In this document: one piece after another, positions 44,601 to 53,243 of the stretch
How the letters are laid out: the number at the start of each line of letters is the position of its first letter
Position numbering within the stretch: position 1 is the stretch's first letter
Assembly: GCF_024494725.1 (NCBI RefSeq)
Contig: NZ_JANHDK010000005.1
Span: 124,001 to 188,000 of the forward strand
Direction: 5' to 3'
Length of the DNA stretch: 64,000 bases
DNA from: Haloplanus ruber
GTDB lineage: Archaea; Halobacteriota; Halobacteria; Halobacteriales; Haloferacaceae
Notes under the pieces: model-generated
What the model saw: the letters and a program-made list of their open reading frames with translations, nothing else
The model's database searches: none
Told to the model about the DNA's origin: nothing
Position numbers and translations under genes: made by a program

Positions 44601-45191
44601 ATGAAATCGGAGACAAAATCCGAAATCATCGATGCGACGAACCGGGTACTCTGCAAACATGGGTATGCCGGACTCACGATGCAGAAAATCGCCGACGAGT
44701 CGTCGCTGACCACCGCAGCGATCCACTACCACTTCGACACGAAAGAGGAGTTGCTGAACGCGTTTCTTGACAACCTGATCGAGCGGTTCACATCGAAACT
44801 CGCCTCCGAAGCGACCGACCCGCGGGAACGACTCACCGCGTTCCTCGATGCGGTCTTCTCATCGCCGAACCCTGACGTCGACGGCTTCCCCGTGGCGATC
44901 ATGGAGCTAAAGTCACAGGCACCCTTCCAGACGCTCTTCCGAGAACGATTTCTCGACCTCGACGACATGGTACGCGAGATTGTCGTGGACATCGTCGCAG
45001 ACGGCATCGACGAAGGGCACTTCGAGGAGACCGACCCGAACGAAGTCGCCGGCCTCGTCACAACCACGATCAACGGCGCACACGCACGGAAAGTGGCACT
45101 CGGTGAACCACTCGACGAGACGCGTCACGTCCTCGAAACCACACTGGAACTGCATCTCGGATGGAACCCTGGATCGGAGGTGGTCGCGTGA
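44601..45191 (+). CDS. TetR/AcrR-family repressor
   Basis: 196 residues. The N-terminal HTH reads EIIDATNRVLCKHGYAGLTM followed by SLTTAAIHYHFDTKEELL, textbook TetR. The ligand domain follows. It is coupled to the MATE gene (start overlaps this stop), so it likely represses its own efflux operon through the palindrome at 44572-44585. Confidence 0.9.
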   Translation: MKSETKSEIIDATNRVLCKHGYAGLTMQKIADESSLTTAAIHYHFDTKEELLNAFLDNLIERFTSKLASEATDPRERLTAFLDAVFSSPNPDVDGFPVAIMELKSQAPFQTLFRERFLDLDDMVREIVVDIVADGIDEGHFEETDPNEVAGLVTTTINGAHARKVALGEPLDETRHVLETTLELHLGWNPGSEVVA

Positions 45192-46654
45192 ACCTGTTCA
45201 AAGGGCAGGAAGAACTCAACCTGACAGAGGGGGGTATCGTCAAGCCGCTCCTGTTTCTCTCGCTACCGATTGTTGTCACGAACCTGCTCCAGACGGCGTA
45301 CAACCTGGCCGACACGTTCTGGCTTGGCCAGTACTCCACGGAGGCGCTCGCAGCCATCTCCTTCGCGTTCCCGACGGTGTTCCTGCTCATCTCGCTCGGG
45401 ATGGGGCTCTCGGTTGCCGGGAGCGTCCTCGTCGCCCAGCACACAGGGGCCGAGGAGACCGAGCAGGCCGAGTATGCGGCTTCGCAGACGGTTTCGTTCG
45501 CGTTCATCGCCTCGTCGATTCTCGGTGCAATCGGCTATCCGCTCGTCCGAGAGTTTCTCGCGTTCCTCGGGGCGTCGCCCGAGGTCCTTCCCGGCGCGAC
45601 GGCGTATATGCAGGTGGTTGCGCTGGGCCTGCCGTTCATGTTCGGATTCTTCGTGTTTATCTCGCTGATGCGCGGCGCGGGCGACACCATCACGCCGATG
45701 CTCGTGATGTTCGGGACAGTCGTCGTCAACGTGATTCTCGACCCGTTCCTCATCAACGGCTGGACGGTCGGCCCAATCGCGTTTCCCGAACTCGGCATTC
45801 AAGGAGCCGCTATCGCCACGGTCTTCTCGCGGGGGCTGGCGATGCTCGTTGGACTCGGCATCATGCTGTCGGGAACGCGGGGTATCCAGATCAATCTCGA
45901 CGATATGACGCCCGACCTCCAGTACCTCCGGAAGATCCTGCGCATCGGCATTCCGGCGTCGATTGAGGGAACTGGCCGTGCACTCTCGATCAACGCCCTC
46001 CTGATCGTGGTTGGGCTGTTCTCGACGTCAGTCGTCGCCGCGTTCGGCATCGGAACTCGCGTCTTCTCCGTCATCTTCCTCCCCGCGATTGCTGTCGCAC
46101 GCGGTGTCGAGACGATGACCGGTCAAAACGTCGGGGCTGGTAAGTACGACCGCGCCCAAGAGGCGAACTACGTCGCCGCAAAAGGGTTGTTCGGCGTCCT
46201 GAGTGTCGCCGGCGTTGCCATCTTCTTCATCCCGACGCCCATCGTTGCGGTGTTCACCAACGACCCTGCCGTTCTCGACATCGGTGCGGAGTTCCTGCGG
46301 TATGTCGCGTTGTCGTTCGGATTCATCGGAATCCAGCGGGCGTTCACTGGCGGTTTCCGCGGCGCCGGCAAGACACTAACCGCTGCTGCCATCTCTATCG
46401 CCGCACTCGCTTTCATCCGACTTCCCGTCGCATACCTGGCCTCACAAGGCGTGCTCCCAACGGACCTGTGGTTTCTCGGACAACCCGATGTCCGGGGCAT
46501 CTGGATCGCGTTCTTCGCCTCGAACGTCGCCGGAGCGATCATCGCGTGGCTGTGGTTCCGCCGTGGCACCTGGCGGGCGGGCGACGTCCGGGAAACCGGT
46601 GGTCCCACGGCCATCGGCCCCGATGAACCCGATCCGACAACGAGGGGGGATTAG
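45188..46654 (+). CDS. MATE-family multidrug/metabolite efflux transporter
   Basis: 488 residues from GTG 45188, which overlaps the TetR stop (GTGA). Twelve helices, starting PLLFLSLPIVVTNLLQTAYN and with AGSVLVAQHTGA. The MATE fold exports cations or drugs against Na+ or H+. Regulated with the TetR gene. Confidence 0.9.
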   Translation: MNLFKGQEELNLTEGGIVKPLLFLSLPIVVTNLLQTAYNLADTFWLGQYSTEALAAISFAFPTVFLLISLGMGLSVAGSVLVAQHTGAEETEQAEYAASQTVSFAFIASSILGAIGYPLVREFLAFLGASPEVLPGATAYMQVVALGLPFMFGFFVFISLMRGAGDTITPMLVMFGTVVVNVILDPFLINGWTVGPIAFPELGIQGAAIATVFSRGLAMLVGLGIMLSGTRGIQINLDDMTPDLQYLRKILRIGIPASIEGTGRALSINALLIVVGLFSTSVVAAFGIGTRVFSVIFLPAIAVARGVETMTGQNVGAGKYDRAQEANYVAAKGLFGVLSVAGVAIFFIPTPIVAVFTNDPAVLDIGAEFLRYVALSFGFIGIQRAFTGGFRGAGKTLTAAAISIAALAFIRLPVAYLASQGVLPTDLWFLGQPDVRGIWIAFFASNVAGAIIAWLWFRRGTWRAGDVRETGGPTAIGPDEPDPTTRGD

Positions 46655-46816
46655 ACGGATATATCCGACACAGAGCCACACCACGGCAGTGCCTGTGGTC
46701 CGGACACACCCACAGCGGATCAGATCGAGCCACAGCGAGTCGATTCGATAACCGTACGACGATTCGATAGCTGGACGCGAACGGCTTACTAAGGTGATCT
46801 CCACCGCCGATCTGCA

Positions 46817-46876
46817 ATGGCAGAACGCAACGACCGACACGTCGAGGATAGCGATTCTACAACGGGGTGTCGCTAA
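46817..46876 (+). CDS. 19-residue leader reading frame
   Basis: MAERNDRHVEDSDSTTGCR from ATG 46817 to TAA 46876. The next gene's GTG at 46879 follows after two bases. A TTACTAAGG element near 46786 could serve as TATA and would place the mRNA 5' end at this ATG. It may work as a translational lead-in. Confidence 0.35.
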   Translation: MAERNDRHVEDSDSTTGCR

Positions 46877-46878
46877 CC

Positions 46879-47283
46879 GTGCGCATTCCGCTTCCCAATA
46901 ACAAACTCGTCGCCTTCACGCTAGCAGGCGCCCTCCTCACCGCAGTCGTGGCCGGTGGCCTTGCGATGCCCGGCGTTGGCCTCGGGCAGGCTGGTGGGGA
47001 CTCTGACTCGCCTGGAACGCCCGCGTCGGATGCCTCACAACAGGCTGCTGCCGATGCTCCGACGCCCAATGAGGACTTCACGCCAGCAGTTCAGACCCAA
47101 TCCGGCTACGAGGACGAAGCTCATGAGGAAGATGAAGCCTACGGGGACGAAGCCCACGAAGAGAGTGAATCCCATGAGGAGGATGAAGCCTACGAGGACG
47201 ACGAAGCCCACGAGGACGACGACGACCACGAGGACGAATACGAAGCGGGGGACGAGGACGGCGAACACGAAGAGGACGAGTGA
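46879..47283 (+). CDS. Membrane-anchored acidic, His-containing repeat protein
   Basis: 134 residues from GTG 46879. A signal or anchor helix (VAFTLAGALLTAVVAGG) and a Ser/Thr/Pro linker precede about 55 residues of repeats built on E-A-H-E-E-D and E-A-Y-E-D-D, ending GEHEEDE. The outer tail is extremely acidic with regularly placed His, suitable for binding divalent metals. First gene of a tight operon with apbE, a TSP3 protein and a bis-haem protein. No family recognised. Confidence 0.65.
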   Translation: MRIPLPNNKLVAFTLAGALLTAVVAGGLAMPGVGLGQAGGDSDSPGTPASDASQQAAADAPTPNEDFTPAVQTQSGYEDEAHEEDEAYGDEAHEESESHEEDEAYEDDEAHEDDDDHEDEYEAGDEDGEHEEDE

Positions 47284-48158
47284 CCGAGATGATGGGATCG
47301 CTCGCATCGCTCACCGAACGGCTCGGCGACGCTCGCCGGGAGTTCGACTGCTGTGATACGATGTTTCGGGTCCACGCGACAGGTGTTCGGGCTGACACGG
47401 CGGCGACTGCGGCACGAGACACGGCTGAGTCGCTCGAAGCGCAGTTGAACGCCTTCGACGAGGCGAGTGCTGTCAGCCATCTCAACCGCGACGGTGCGGT
47501 CGTGAACGAACACGTCGCCCGTGCCGTTCGCCGTGGACTCGAATACAACGATCGGACCGGAGGGGTGTTCGACATCCATCAGGGGCGCGTCGAACAGGAG
47601 TGCAAACGGTTCCTGCGTGGTGACAGTGACACACCACCCACGGACTTCGATACCGGAACGGTTCGTGTCAGCGGCTCTCGGGTCACTACCGACGTCGAAC
47701 TCGACCTCAATGGTCTCGCCAAGGGGTATATCGTCGACCGAGCCAGCGAGACACTCACCGGTCTCGGTCGACGAGGGTTCGTCAGTGGTGGTGGGGATCT
47801 GTCCCCGCCAACTGGCCCGGTGGCCATCGAGAGTCCGTACGGCGACGATACACCGCTGAAGATTCTGGACACGGATTGGTCTGTCGCGACGTCTGGAGGC
47901 TATCGACGCTCGCGAAACGGCACGGACCACATCTACGACCCGACGACCGAGTCGCTCGGCTCTCGTCACGACTCCGTCACCGTCGTCGCCCGTCGCGACT
48001 GCATGGAAGCCGATGCGCTGGCGACGACGCTTGCCGCGCTCTCCCTTGACGATGCACGTGAAGTAGCCGCCGAGTGGGACGGGCTAGAGGCACTGATCGT
48101 TCACGACGGCATCTTCCACACGACAGGAGGATTCGATTCACATGTCATTGACACATAA
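47280..48158 (+). CDS. apbE: FAD:protein FMN transferase (ApbE)
   Basis: About 292 residues (GTG 47280 overlapping the previous stop, or ATG 47289). Family motifs: NAFDEASAVSHLN, VELDLNGLAKGYIVD, FVSGGGDLS, SVATSGGY, HIYDPTT and CMEADALATTL. ApbE attaches FMN to Thr/Ser of partner flavoproteins. None of the neighbouring products shows an SGAT-type acceptor motif, so the substrate is elsewhere or atypical. The end overlaps the next gene by 17 nt. Confidence 0.92.
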   Translation: MTEMMGSLASLTERLGDARREFDCCDTMFRVHATGVRADTAATAARDTAESLEAQLNAFDEASAVSHLNRDGAVVNEHVARAVRRGLEYNDRTGGVFDIHQGRVEQECKRFLRGDSDTPPTDFDTGTVRVSGSRVTTDVELDLNGLAKGYIVDRASETLTGLGRRGFVSGGGDLSPPTGPVAIESPYGDDTPLKILDTDWSVATSGGYRRSRNGTDHIYDPTTESLGSRHDSVTVVARRDCMEADALATTLAALSLDDAREVAAEWDGLEALIVHDGIFHTTGGFDSHVIDT

Positions 48159-48429
48159 GCAGCGTATCACTGTCGTCGCAATCGTCGTACTGGTCGTAGC
48201 CGTTCCGGCTCTCTGGCAGATCGGTGACGTCCGTGCCACCCAGGCGACTGCGAACGCACAGAGTAACCTCGCCGATCAGACCGTTTCGGAGCGACAGGCG
48301 CCGGCAGATTACGACGGAGATGGCATCGACGACTCCGCCGACGAGTGTCCGACACGTGCAGAGACGGACAACGGGTTCCAAGATGCTGACGGCTGTCCCG
48401 ATGTCGTGGAAACGACGGGAGCATCGTAA
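48142..48429 (+). CDS. Membrane-anchored thrombospondin type-3 repeat protein
   Basis: 95 residues. An N-terminal helix (ITVVAIVVLVVAVPALW) anchors a short outer domain. The end has calcium-binding type-3 repeats, DYDGDGIDDSADECPT and GFQDADGCPD, with two Cys. It overlaps apbE at the start, and its final base is the first base of the next gene's ATG. Probable extracellular partner of the redox unit. Confidence 0.75.
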   Translation: MSLTHKQRITVVAIVVLVVAVPALWQIGDVRATQATANAQSNLADQTVSERQAPADYDGDGIDDSADECPTRAETDNGFQDADGCPDVVETTGAS

Positions 48430-48971
48430 TGTCACAACTCGTCTGGCTCCTCGACCGCGGTGCCGCGCTCGTCACGTACCCATTGCTTTACTTGGCTGTA
48501 CTCACGGGCGTCTTCTACAATACAGAGTCGTTCGGCGTGCTCCACGAGGCTGCCCAGCGGATACACGTCGAACTCTCCGTGTTCGCGATGATCGTCACGC
48601 TGCTGCACGCGGGGCTCGGTATCCCCGACGCGTGGTTCGTCGTCAGCGGTCAGGTTCCGGCTCCGGCGTACTCGATGCCGTACTTCCTCGGTGGGATCGC
48701 CGTCGGCGTGGGGGCGCTGCTCATGTTCGTCGTTGCGGTGCTGGGCTTCACCGACGCGAAGCGCTTCCAGCGGCCATGGGGGCCGCGTGTCGTTCACTCG
48801 TTCGCGTACCTCGGATTCGCCTTCGGAGTGATCCACGCCGCAGCGGTCGGGACCGATCTGACGGGACTCGTCCGTCCCCTACTGGGCCCCTCGGTGGCGT
48901 TTCTCGTGTACCTGCTTCTGTTGCGCTTGCTGGTGCTTCGGAGGGTCCCGTCGAACGCGACGCCGAGCTAA
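48429..48971 (+). CDS. Membrane protein with bis-haem-b histidine pattern (ferric-reductase-like)
   Basis: 180 residues, about five helices. Helix 2 has H46 and H60, 14 residues apart (IHVELSVFAMIVTLLH). Helix 4 has H123 and H136, 13 apart (HSFAYLGFAFGVIH). Two His pairs with this spacing in two helices are the hallmark of transmembrane bis-haem cytochromes such as ferric reductases and MsrQ. No FAD/NAD domain is fused. Likely moves electrons across the membrane with an ApbE-flavinylated partner. Confidence 0.7.
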   Translation: MSQLVWLLDRGAALVTYPLLYLAVLTGVFYNTESFGVLHEAAQRIHVELSVFAMIVTLLHAGLGIPDAWFVVSGQVPAPAYSMPYFLGGIAVGVGALLMFVVAVLGFTDAKRFQRPWGPRVVHSFAYLGFAFGVIHAAAVGTDLTGLVRPLLGPSVAFLVYLLLLRLLVLRRVPSNATPS

Positions 48972-49489
48972 TAGCCGTCCCAGAGGCCCAGAATCCGGTC
49001 GACGACTTTGTCGGTGAACGAGCGTTGGTGAACCGTATAGAGGTACTCGACGCGGTCAGGGTCGCTAACCTCGTAGACGACGCTCCGACCGTCGCGCTCT
49101 TTCGTGACGAGGTCCGCTTCTGCGAGCTTCGAGAGATGCCACGAGACGGTCGATTGGGCCTTGTCCAGGTGGTCAGTTAATTCGGTCGTCGATAGCGGGC
49201 CGTCTGCGAGAAGGTGCGCAAGGATGCGGCGACTGTACTCCCGCCGCAACGCGTTCATCACTGTTCGGTCGGCTTCGTCGAACTCGACGGCGGGGTAGTA
49301 CCGCGTGTACTTGCCGTCGTCCGAAACGTCGATCAGGCCCTCGTCGGCGAGCCAGCGGAGTTGGTACTGGAGTGTTCCCTGTGCGTACTCGAGTTCGTCG
49401 AGGAGTGCGCGAAAGTGAACACCCGGCGTGTCGGCTATCCGCTGGTAGATTGTCCGCCGAGAGTCCAGTTCGAGGTCCGGGTCCGGCAT
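48968..49489 (-). CDS. Tandem winged-helix regulator
   Basis: 173 residues. Two wHTH modules: residues 8-65 (FRALLDELEYAQGTLQYQLRWL) and 75-150 (LSTTELTDHLDKAQSTVSWHLSKLAEADLV). The second resembles ArsR/MarR-type domains. Its 3' end overlaps the bis-haem gene by 4 nt on the opposite strand. A small membrane protein gene lies 3 bp upstream, a pairing seen often in haloarchaea. Confidence 0.8.
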   Translation of the reverse strand: MPDPDLELDSRRTIYQRIADTPGVHFRALLDELEYAQGTLQYQLRWLADEGLIDVSDDGKYTRYYPAVEFDEADRTVMNALRREYSRRILAHLLADGPLSTTELTDHLDKAQSTVSWHLSKLAEADLVTKERDGRSVVYEVSDPDRVEYLYTVHQRSFTDKVVDRILGLWDGY

Positions 49490-49492
49490 TGA

Positions 49493-49780
49493 TCAATCCC
49501 GCGTGAGAGCGATGAAGAAGGTGAGAAGCCCTCCGAGAATCAGGATTGCACTTGCGTGTTCGAGCAATTCGAGCGGCGCGTACGGGAGATAGGGAAGCAA
49601 GAGGTACTTGAGAAATACGATGAGCCCATAGACGGCGAACATCGCGTAGCCGAGCGTGACGATTCGCATCCGACTGTCACGTTCCCGTCGCCACGCGAGG
49701 AGACTCAGGACGCTAAGGCCCCCAGCGAGGACGAAGATACCGAGACTGACGTACTGTTCGAGGAGTTGCGCAAGTGTCAT
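49493..49780 (-). CDS. Small three-helix membrane protein (DUF7521-like)
   Basis: 95 residues with three helices: LGIFVLAGGLSVLSLLAW, TLGYAMFAVYGLIVFL and ASAILILGGLLTFFIAL. It is directly followed by the tandem-wHTH regulator, so it may act as the membrane sensor for it. Family assignment is tentative. Confidence 0.65.
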   Translation of the reverse strand: MTLAQLLEQYVSLGIFVLAGGLSVLSLLAWRRERDSRMRIVTLGYAMFAVYGLIVFLKYLLLPYLPYAPLELLEHASAILILGGLLTFFIALTRD

Positions 49781-49882
49781 ACTGGATGTATACTGGACTG
49801 GTGTGACGTGCTCGGCGGTCGATCCAACTCAACTGAGGGAGCGTGTCGGGGAAAACGGTTGGCGTCCAACCGTCGAATCCAA

Positions 49883-50229
49883 TCAAATATCTTCCTTGGG
49901 CCGTTCAGAAATTCTCTCAGGAGACTCCGCCGAAGAGATTCCCGACGGTGTCGACAGACTCCCGACCGGTGTCAAATCTCGAATACGAAGTGACACGTTC
50001 TCACCTGGTAGTCCTTTGAGGTAGTCGCGGTTCGTGGGGTTGTACTCGGTTTCGAGTTGTCAGCGGCGGCTGTAGCGCCGACAGGACGACTCTCTGCCCC
50101 CGGTCCTACCGGGAGACGTGTCGCGACGGTGGCCGTGATTTCACCTTTGATCGACGGAGCGTACAGGAACCGCCGTGGGTGAGACCCAACCTCGAACTCA
50201 ACGGGAGCGTTCTCCACCGCAATCTCGTG
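49883..50229 (-). pseudogene. Probable frameshifted gene remnant of unknown family
   Basis: In two minus-strand frames the translation reads like real protein. GHEIAVENAPVEFEVGSHP and LYAPSIKGEITATVATRL come first (to about 50100). After a shift near 50060, TEYNPTNRDYLKGLPGENV and LRIRDLTPVGSLSTPSG follow, to a stop at 49883. No start is visible upstream, where the sequence turns AT-rich. I do not recognise the family. Confidence 0.35.
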
Positions 50230-50354
50230 TCCATCTGCTCTTTACACCCGCCGCGGACGGCGGAAGTCTCGCCTCGACAAAAGCAGATTAATAATTTTCA
50301 TAGAAAAGCAAAAATTTTAATGCATATTCTACGCATCGGACGAGAAGCAGTACC

Positions 50355-50534
50355 ATGTTCGCACAACCCATACCAATGCAGACGAGTATCGCATCGACGA
50401 TGTCATGGGTCTACGCTGCAACCGCCCTACTCATCGTTTTACTCTGTCTCCTCGTTGCTCCGTATTTCGGCGTCTACGGGGAGCGAAACGTCGAAATAGA
50501 GACGGAACAGTCGGAACCTTCTGAGGGATCGTAA
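50355..50534 (+). CDS. 59-residue single-helix membrane protein preceding symporter
   Basis: ATG 50355 to TAA 50534. A membrane helix AATALLIVLLCLLVAPYFG and an acidic tail ending EQSEPSEGS. The symporter ATG follows one base after the stop. Small helper subunits beside SSS symporters are known in bacteria; this is a plausible archaeal version. Confidence 0.6.
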   Translation: MFAQPIPMQTSIASTMSWVYAATALLIVLLCLLVAPYFGVYGERNVEIETEQSEPSEGS

Positions 50535-50535
50535 G

Positions 50536-51972
50536 ATGGCCCTGCCACTCATTAACATCGGGATCGTGCTCCTGCTCGGAACCGTATTTATCGGTGTCGG
50601 GTGGTACTTCTCCCGGCGCTCCGGCGGCACGGACGACTTCATCCTCGGAGGTGGTCAGCTCGGTATCGCATTGGGGATGACCTCACTGCTTGCGTTCTGG
50701 ATTACGGGCAATACGATGCTGGCTGCGCCGGAAAGCGCGTACACGTACGGAATCCTCGGAGCCCTCGGATACGGTATGCTGGGCGGGGCAGGGGTTCTCC
50801 TGTTCGCACTCCTCTCTAAACGGCTGCACAAAGTCATCCCTCACGGGAAATCCGTCGGGGACTTCTACGGCACCCGCTACGACGAGAAGAACTACTACGT
50901 ATTCGTCTCCCTTCTCGTTATCTACGTCCTCGGGCTAATCGTCACACAGGGTATCGGCGGCGGCGTACTGCTCGAACAAATCTTCGATATTCCATACTAT
51001 CTGGCTGTCTTCCTCACGTTCGGCATCGTCATCGTCTACGCGTATCTCGGCGGTTTCCGTAGTGTCACTGGGGTTGCCTACTTCCAAGTGCTTTTGATTC
51101 TTGTTGTCGCACTCGTCGTCCCCCCGCTTGTCTACTTCAACGTCGGATTCGGTCCCGTCTACGAACGTATCCTCGCGGATTCCCCTGCGAAACTCAGCCT
51201 CACTGCCCCGAGCGGACTGCTGTTCGCAACGGCAGGAGCGCTCCTCGGGATTGGGGAGGTGTTCATGGACAACACGTTTTGGCAGCGCGCATACGCTATT
51301 CGGAGCGACGTCGTCGCCAAAACGTTTGGACTCAGTGGAATCGGCTGGATTCTCGTCCCCCTAGCAATCGCCAGCCTGTCGTTCGTCGCGCTCGCGTTCG
51401 ATCAGACGCCCGAACAGGTCAATCAGGTCGCGCCGATGATTGCCCAAATCTACGGTGGGGCGTTCTCCGGATGGCTGTTCCTCATCGCCGTCTGGAGCGC
51501 TCTCTGTTCCACGACTGCGGCGAGTATCAATGCACTTGCCACGCTCCTGATGAACGACGCCGTTCCCCGAGTGAAAGACGATGTCTCCGAAGACGAGCTA
51601 CTCCGCTACGGCAAGTACTTCACGCTGCTCGTGGGTGTGCTCGGGCTTCTGTTTAGCCTGCCCCGGATTCTCACCATGCTTCAGATGCTGTTCTTCCTCG
51701 GCGTGATCAACGTCGCGTTCGTATTCCCGATTGTCGCCGGACTGTGGTGGGAGAAGGCGAACCCACAGGTGGTCTTCGTCGCAACGACGACGGCGACTAT
51801 CGTCGGGTATGCGGCCTACTTCACTATCGGAGCGAACCAAGGAATCATCCTCAGCGGCTGGATTTCGTGTGTCATCACCTACGGTGGCTCGTACCTCTGG
51901 CCAAAGGACTTCGATTGGGGGAAACTCCAACGTGTCGGACAGGATGTGACTGCGGGAGGTGACGGAACGTGA
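50536..51972 (+). CDS. SSS-family sodium:solute symporter
   Basis: 478 residues, about 13 helices. SSS hallmarks: DDFILGGGQLGIALGMTS, VYAYLGGFRSVTGVAYFQ and a sodium-site region WSALCSTTAASINALATLL. Context with nitrilase, DUF1028 and N-carbamoylase genes suggests it imports a ureido or hydantoin-like nitrogen compound. The stop overlaps the next micro-gene. Confidence 0.85.
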   Translation: MALPLINIGIVLLLGTVFIGVGWYFSRRSGGTDDFILGGGQLGIALGMTSLLAFWITGNTMLAAPESAYTYGILGALGYGMLGGAGVLLFALLSKRLHKVIPHGKSVGDFYGTRYDEKNYYVFVSLLVIYVLGLIVTQGIGGGVLLEQIFDIPYYLAVFLTFGIVIVYAYLGGFRSVTGVAYFQVLLILVVALVVPPLVYFNVGFGPVYERILADSPAKLSLTAPSGLLFATAGALLGIGEVFMDNTFWQRAYAIRSDVVAKTFGLSGIGWILVPLAIASLSFVALAFDQTPEQVNQVAPMIAQIYGGAFSGWLFLIAVWSALCSTTAASINALATLLMNDAVPRVKDDVSEDELLRYGKYFTLLVGVLGLLFSLPRILTMLQMLFFLGVINVAFVFPIVAGLWWEKANPQVVFVATTTATIVGYAAYFTIGANQGIILSGWISCVITYGGSYLWPKDFDWGKLQRVGQDVTAGGDGT

Positions 51973-52103
51973 TCCTTCCGCTTGTGGTTAGCCAAACCTT
52001 CTTCACTGGGATGGTTATCCTCGGAATCGCTGGAACGTTTCTCGTCACGTTGATCATTCTCCGGTATACCGTTCAGGAGATGCGAAGCAACGAAATGTGG
52101 TGA
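51969..52103 (+). CDS. 44-residue membrane micro-protein
   Basis: GTG 51969 overlaps the symporter stop (GTGA). The helix reads FFTGMVILGIAGTFLVTLII with a basic/acidic end YTVQEMRSNEMW. Its TGA (52101-52103) overlaps the next ATG as TGATG. Overlap on both sides argues for real translation. Confidence 0.5.
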   Translation: MILPLVVSQTFFTGMVILGIAGTFLVTLIILRYTVQEMRSNEMW

Positions 52104-52207
52104 TGTCCATGAGTACAGACGAATCGCCCACGGTAGAATCGAGGCGCGTCGGTGGCACCCATCCAAGCCACCAGCCGGCTCTCGCGGAACGTCCCCACAA
52201 TGAGTGA
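52103..52207 (+). CDS. 34-residue coupling peptide
   Basis: ATG 52103 to TGA 52207, overlapping the micro-protein stop before it and the nitrilase ATG (52200) after it. Sequence is polar (MSMSTDESPTVESRRVG...). It may serve only to carry ribosomes to the nitrilase start. Confidence 0.35.
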   Translation: MSMSTDESPTVESRRVGGTHPSHQPALAERPHNE

Positions 52208-53141
52208 ACGCACGCACAGCAGCAACGAGGCGAGTAGTACCGAAGACGAACGTACCGGCTCCGCCAGCTCTCCCGTTACCATCGCCTGCGTACAGTTCGA
52301 GCCAGTGGTCGGCGAACCTGAGGCGAACCGGAGCACATCCTGTCGGCTGATCGAAGAAGCGGCGGAGAGCGGGAGCGACTTCATCGTCCTGCCAGAGTTA
52401 GCGAACTCGGGGTACGTCTTCGAGGACCGCGCCGAAGCACGGTCGCTCGCGGAACCGATTCCAGGCGGTGAGACAGCGCAGCGATGGAAAGAACTGGCAG
52501 CCACTCACGACGTATACATCGTCGGTGGCTACGCCGAGTGCGACGGCGTGGACCTCTACAACTCCGCAGTACTGTTCGGGCCGGATGGGTATATCGGGAC
52601 TCACCGAAAGCTCCACCTCTGGGACAAGGAAAAACTGTGGTTCGAACCTGGTGACGAGATTCAGGTGTTCAACACGGAGATCGGCCGTATCGGCGTACAG
52701 ATCTGCTACGATCAGTGGTTCCCAGAACTGTCACGCATCCAAGCCGCGAAAGGCGCGGACCTCATCGCGGAGCCGACGAATTGGGTGCCGATCAACGAAC
52801 ACGAGCGGACGGGGTTGGCTGGCGGCGAATTCGCTCGGGCGAACTATCTCGCCATCTCGAACGCGCACGTGAACACGGTGTGGTTCGCCTGTGCTGACCG
52901 GATCGGGACCGAAAGAGGGCAGCCGTTTCTGGGCCGGAGTCTCATCGTTGATCCGACCGGGACGGCGGTTGCTGGACCCGCAAGCCAATCCGACGACGAG
53001 ATCCTCATCGCACGCGACTGCGACCTCATGAGCGCCCGGACTGAAAAAGTGTGGAACGACATGAACGTCATCCCCCGAGACAGGCGAACCGACCTCTACG
53101 ACGACTTACTCGGCTACGACGACGACATACACCCCCACTAG
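52200..53141 (+). CDS. Nitrilase-superfamily carbon-nitrogen hydrolase
   Basis: 313 residues from ATG 52200, with a 25-residue polar lead. The catalytic triad is visible: Glu in VLPELANSG, Lys in HRKLHLWDKEK, Cys169 in QICYDQWFPE. The layout resembles beta-ureidopropionase / N-carbamoylputrescine amidase branches. With the downstream M20 N-carbamoylase it points to stepwise breakdown of carbamoylated amines. Confidence 0.85.
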   Translation: MSERTHSSNEASSTEDERTGSASSPVTIACVQFEPVVGEPEANRSTSCRLIEEAAESGSDFIVLPELANSGYVFEDRAEARSLAEPIPGGETAQRWKELAATHDVYIVGGYAECDGVDLYNSAVLFGPDGYIGTHRKLHLWDKEKLWFEPGDEIQVFNTEIGRIGVQICYDQWFPELSRIQAAKGADLIAEPTNWVPINEHERTGLAGGEFARANYLAISNAHVNTVWFACADRIGTERGQPFLGRSLIVDPTGTAVAGPASQSDDEILIARDCDLMSARTEKVWNDMNVIPRDRRTDLYDDLLGYDDDIHPH

Positions 53142-53243
53142 TGAGATCGGTACTCCCTGCTGACGATCAGACGGATGACACGGACGCAGTAGCGTGCCGA
53201 TAGTGGCAGCGTAACACGAGACAGAACGTCACCGAACCCACCC

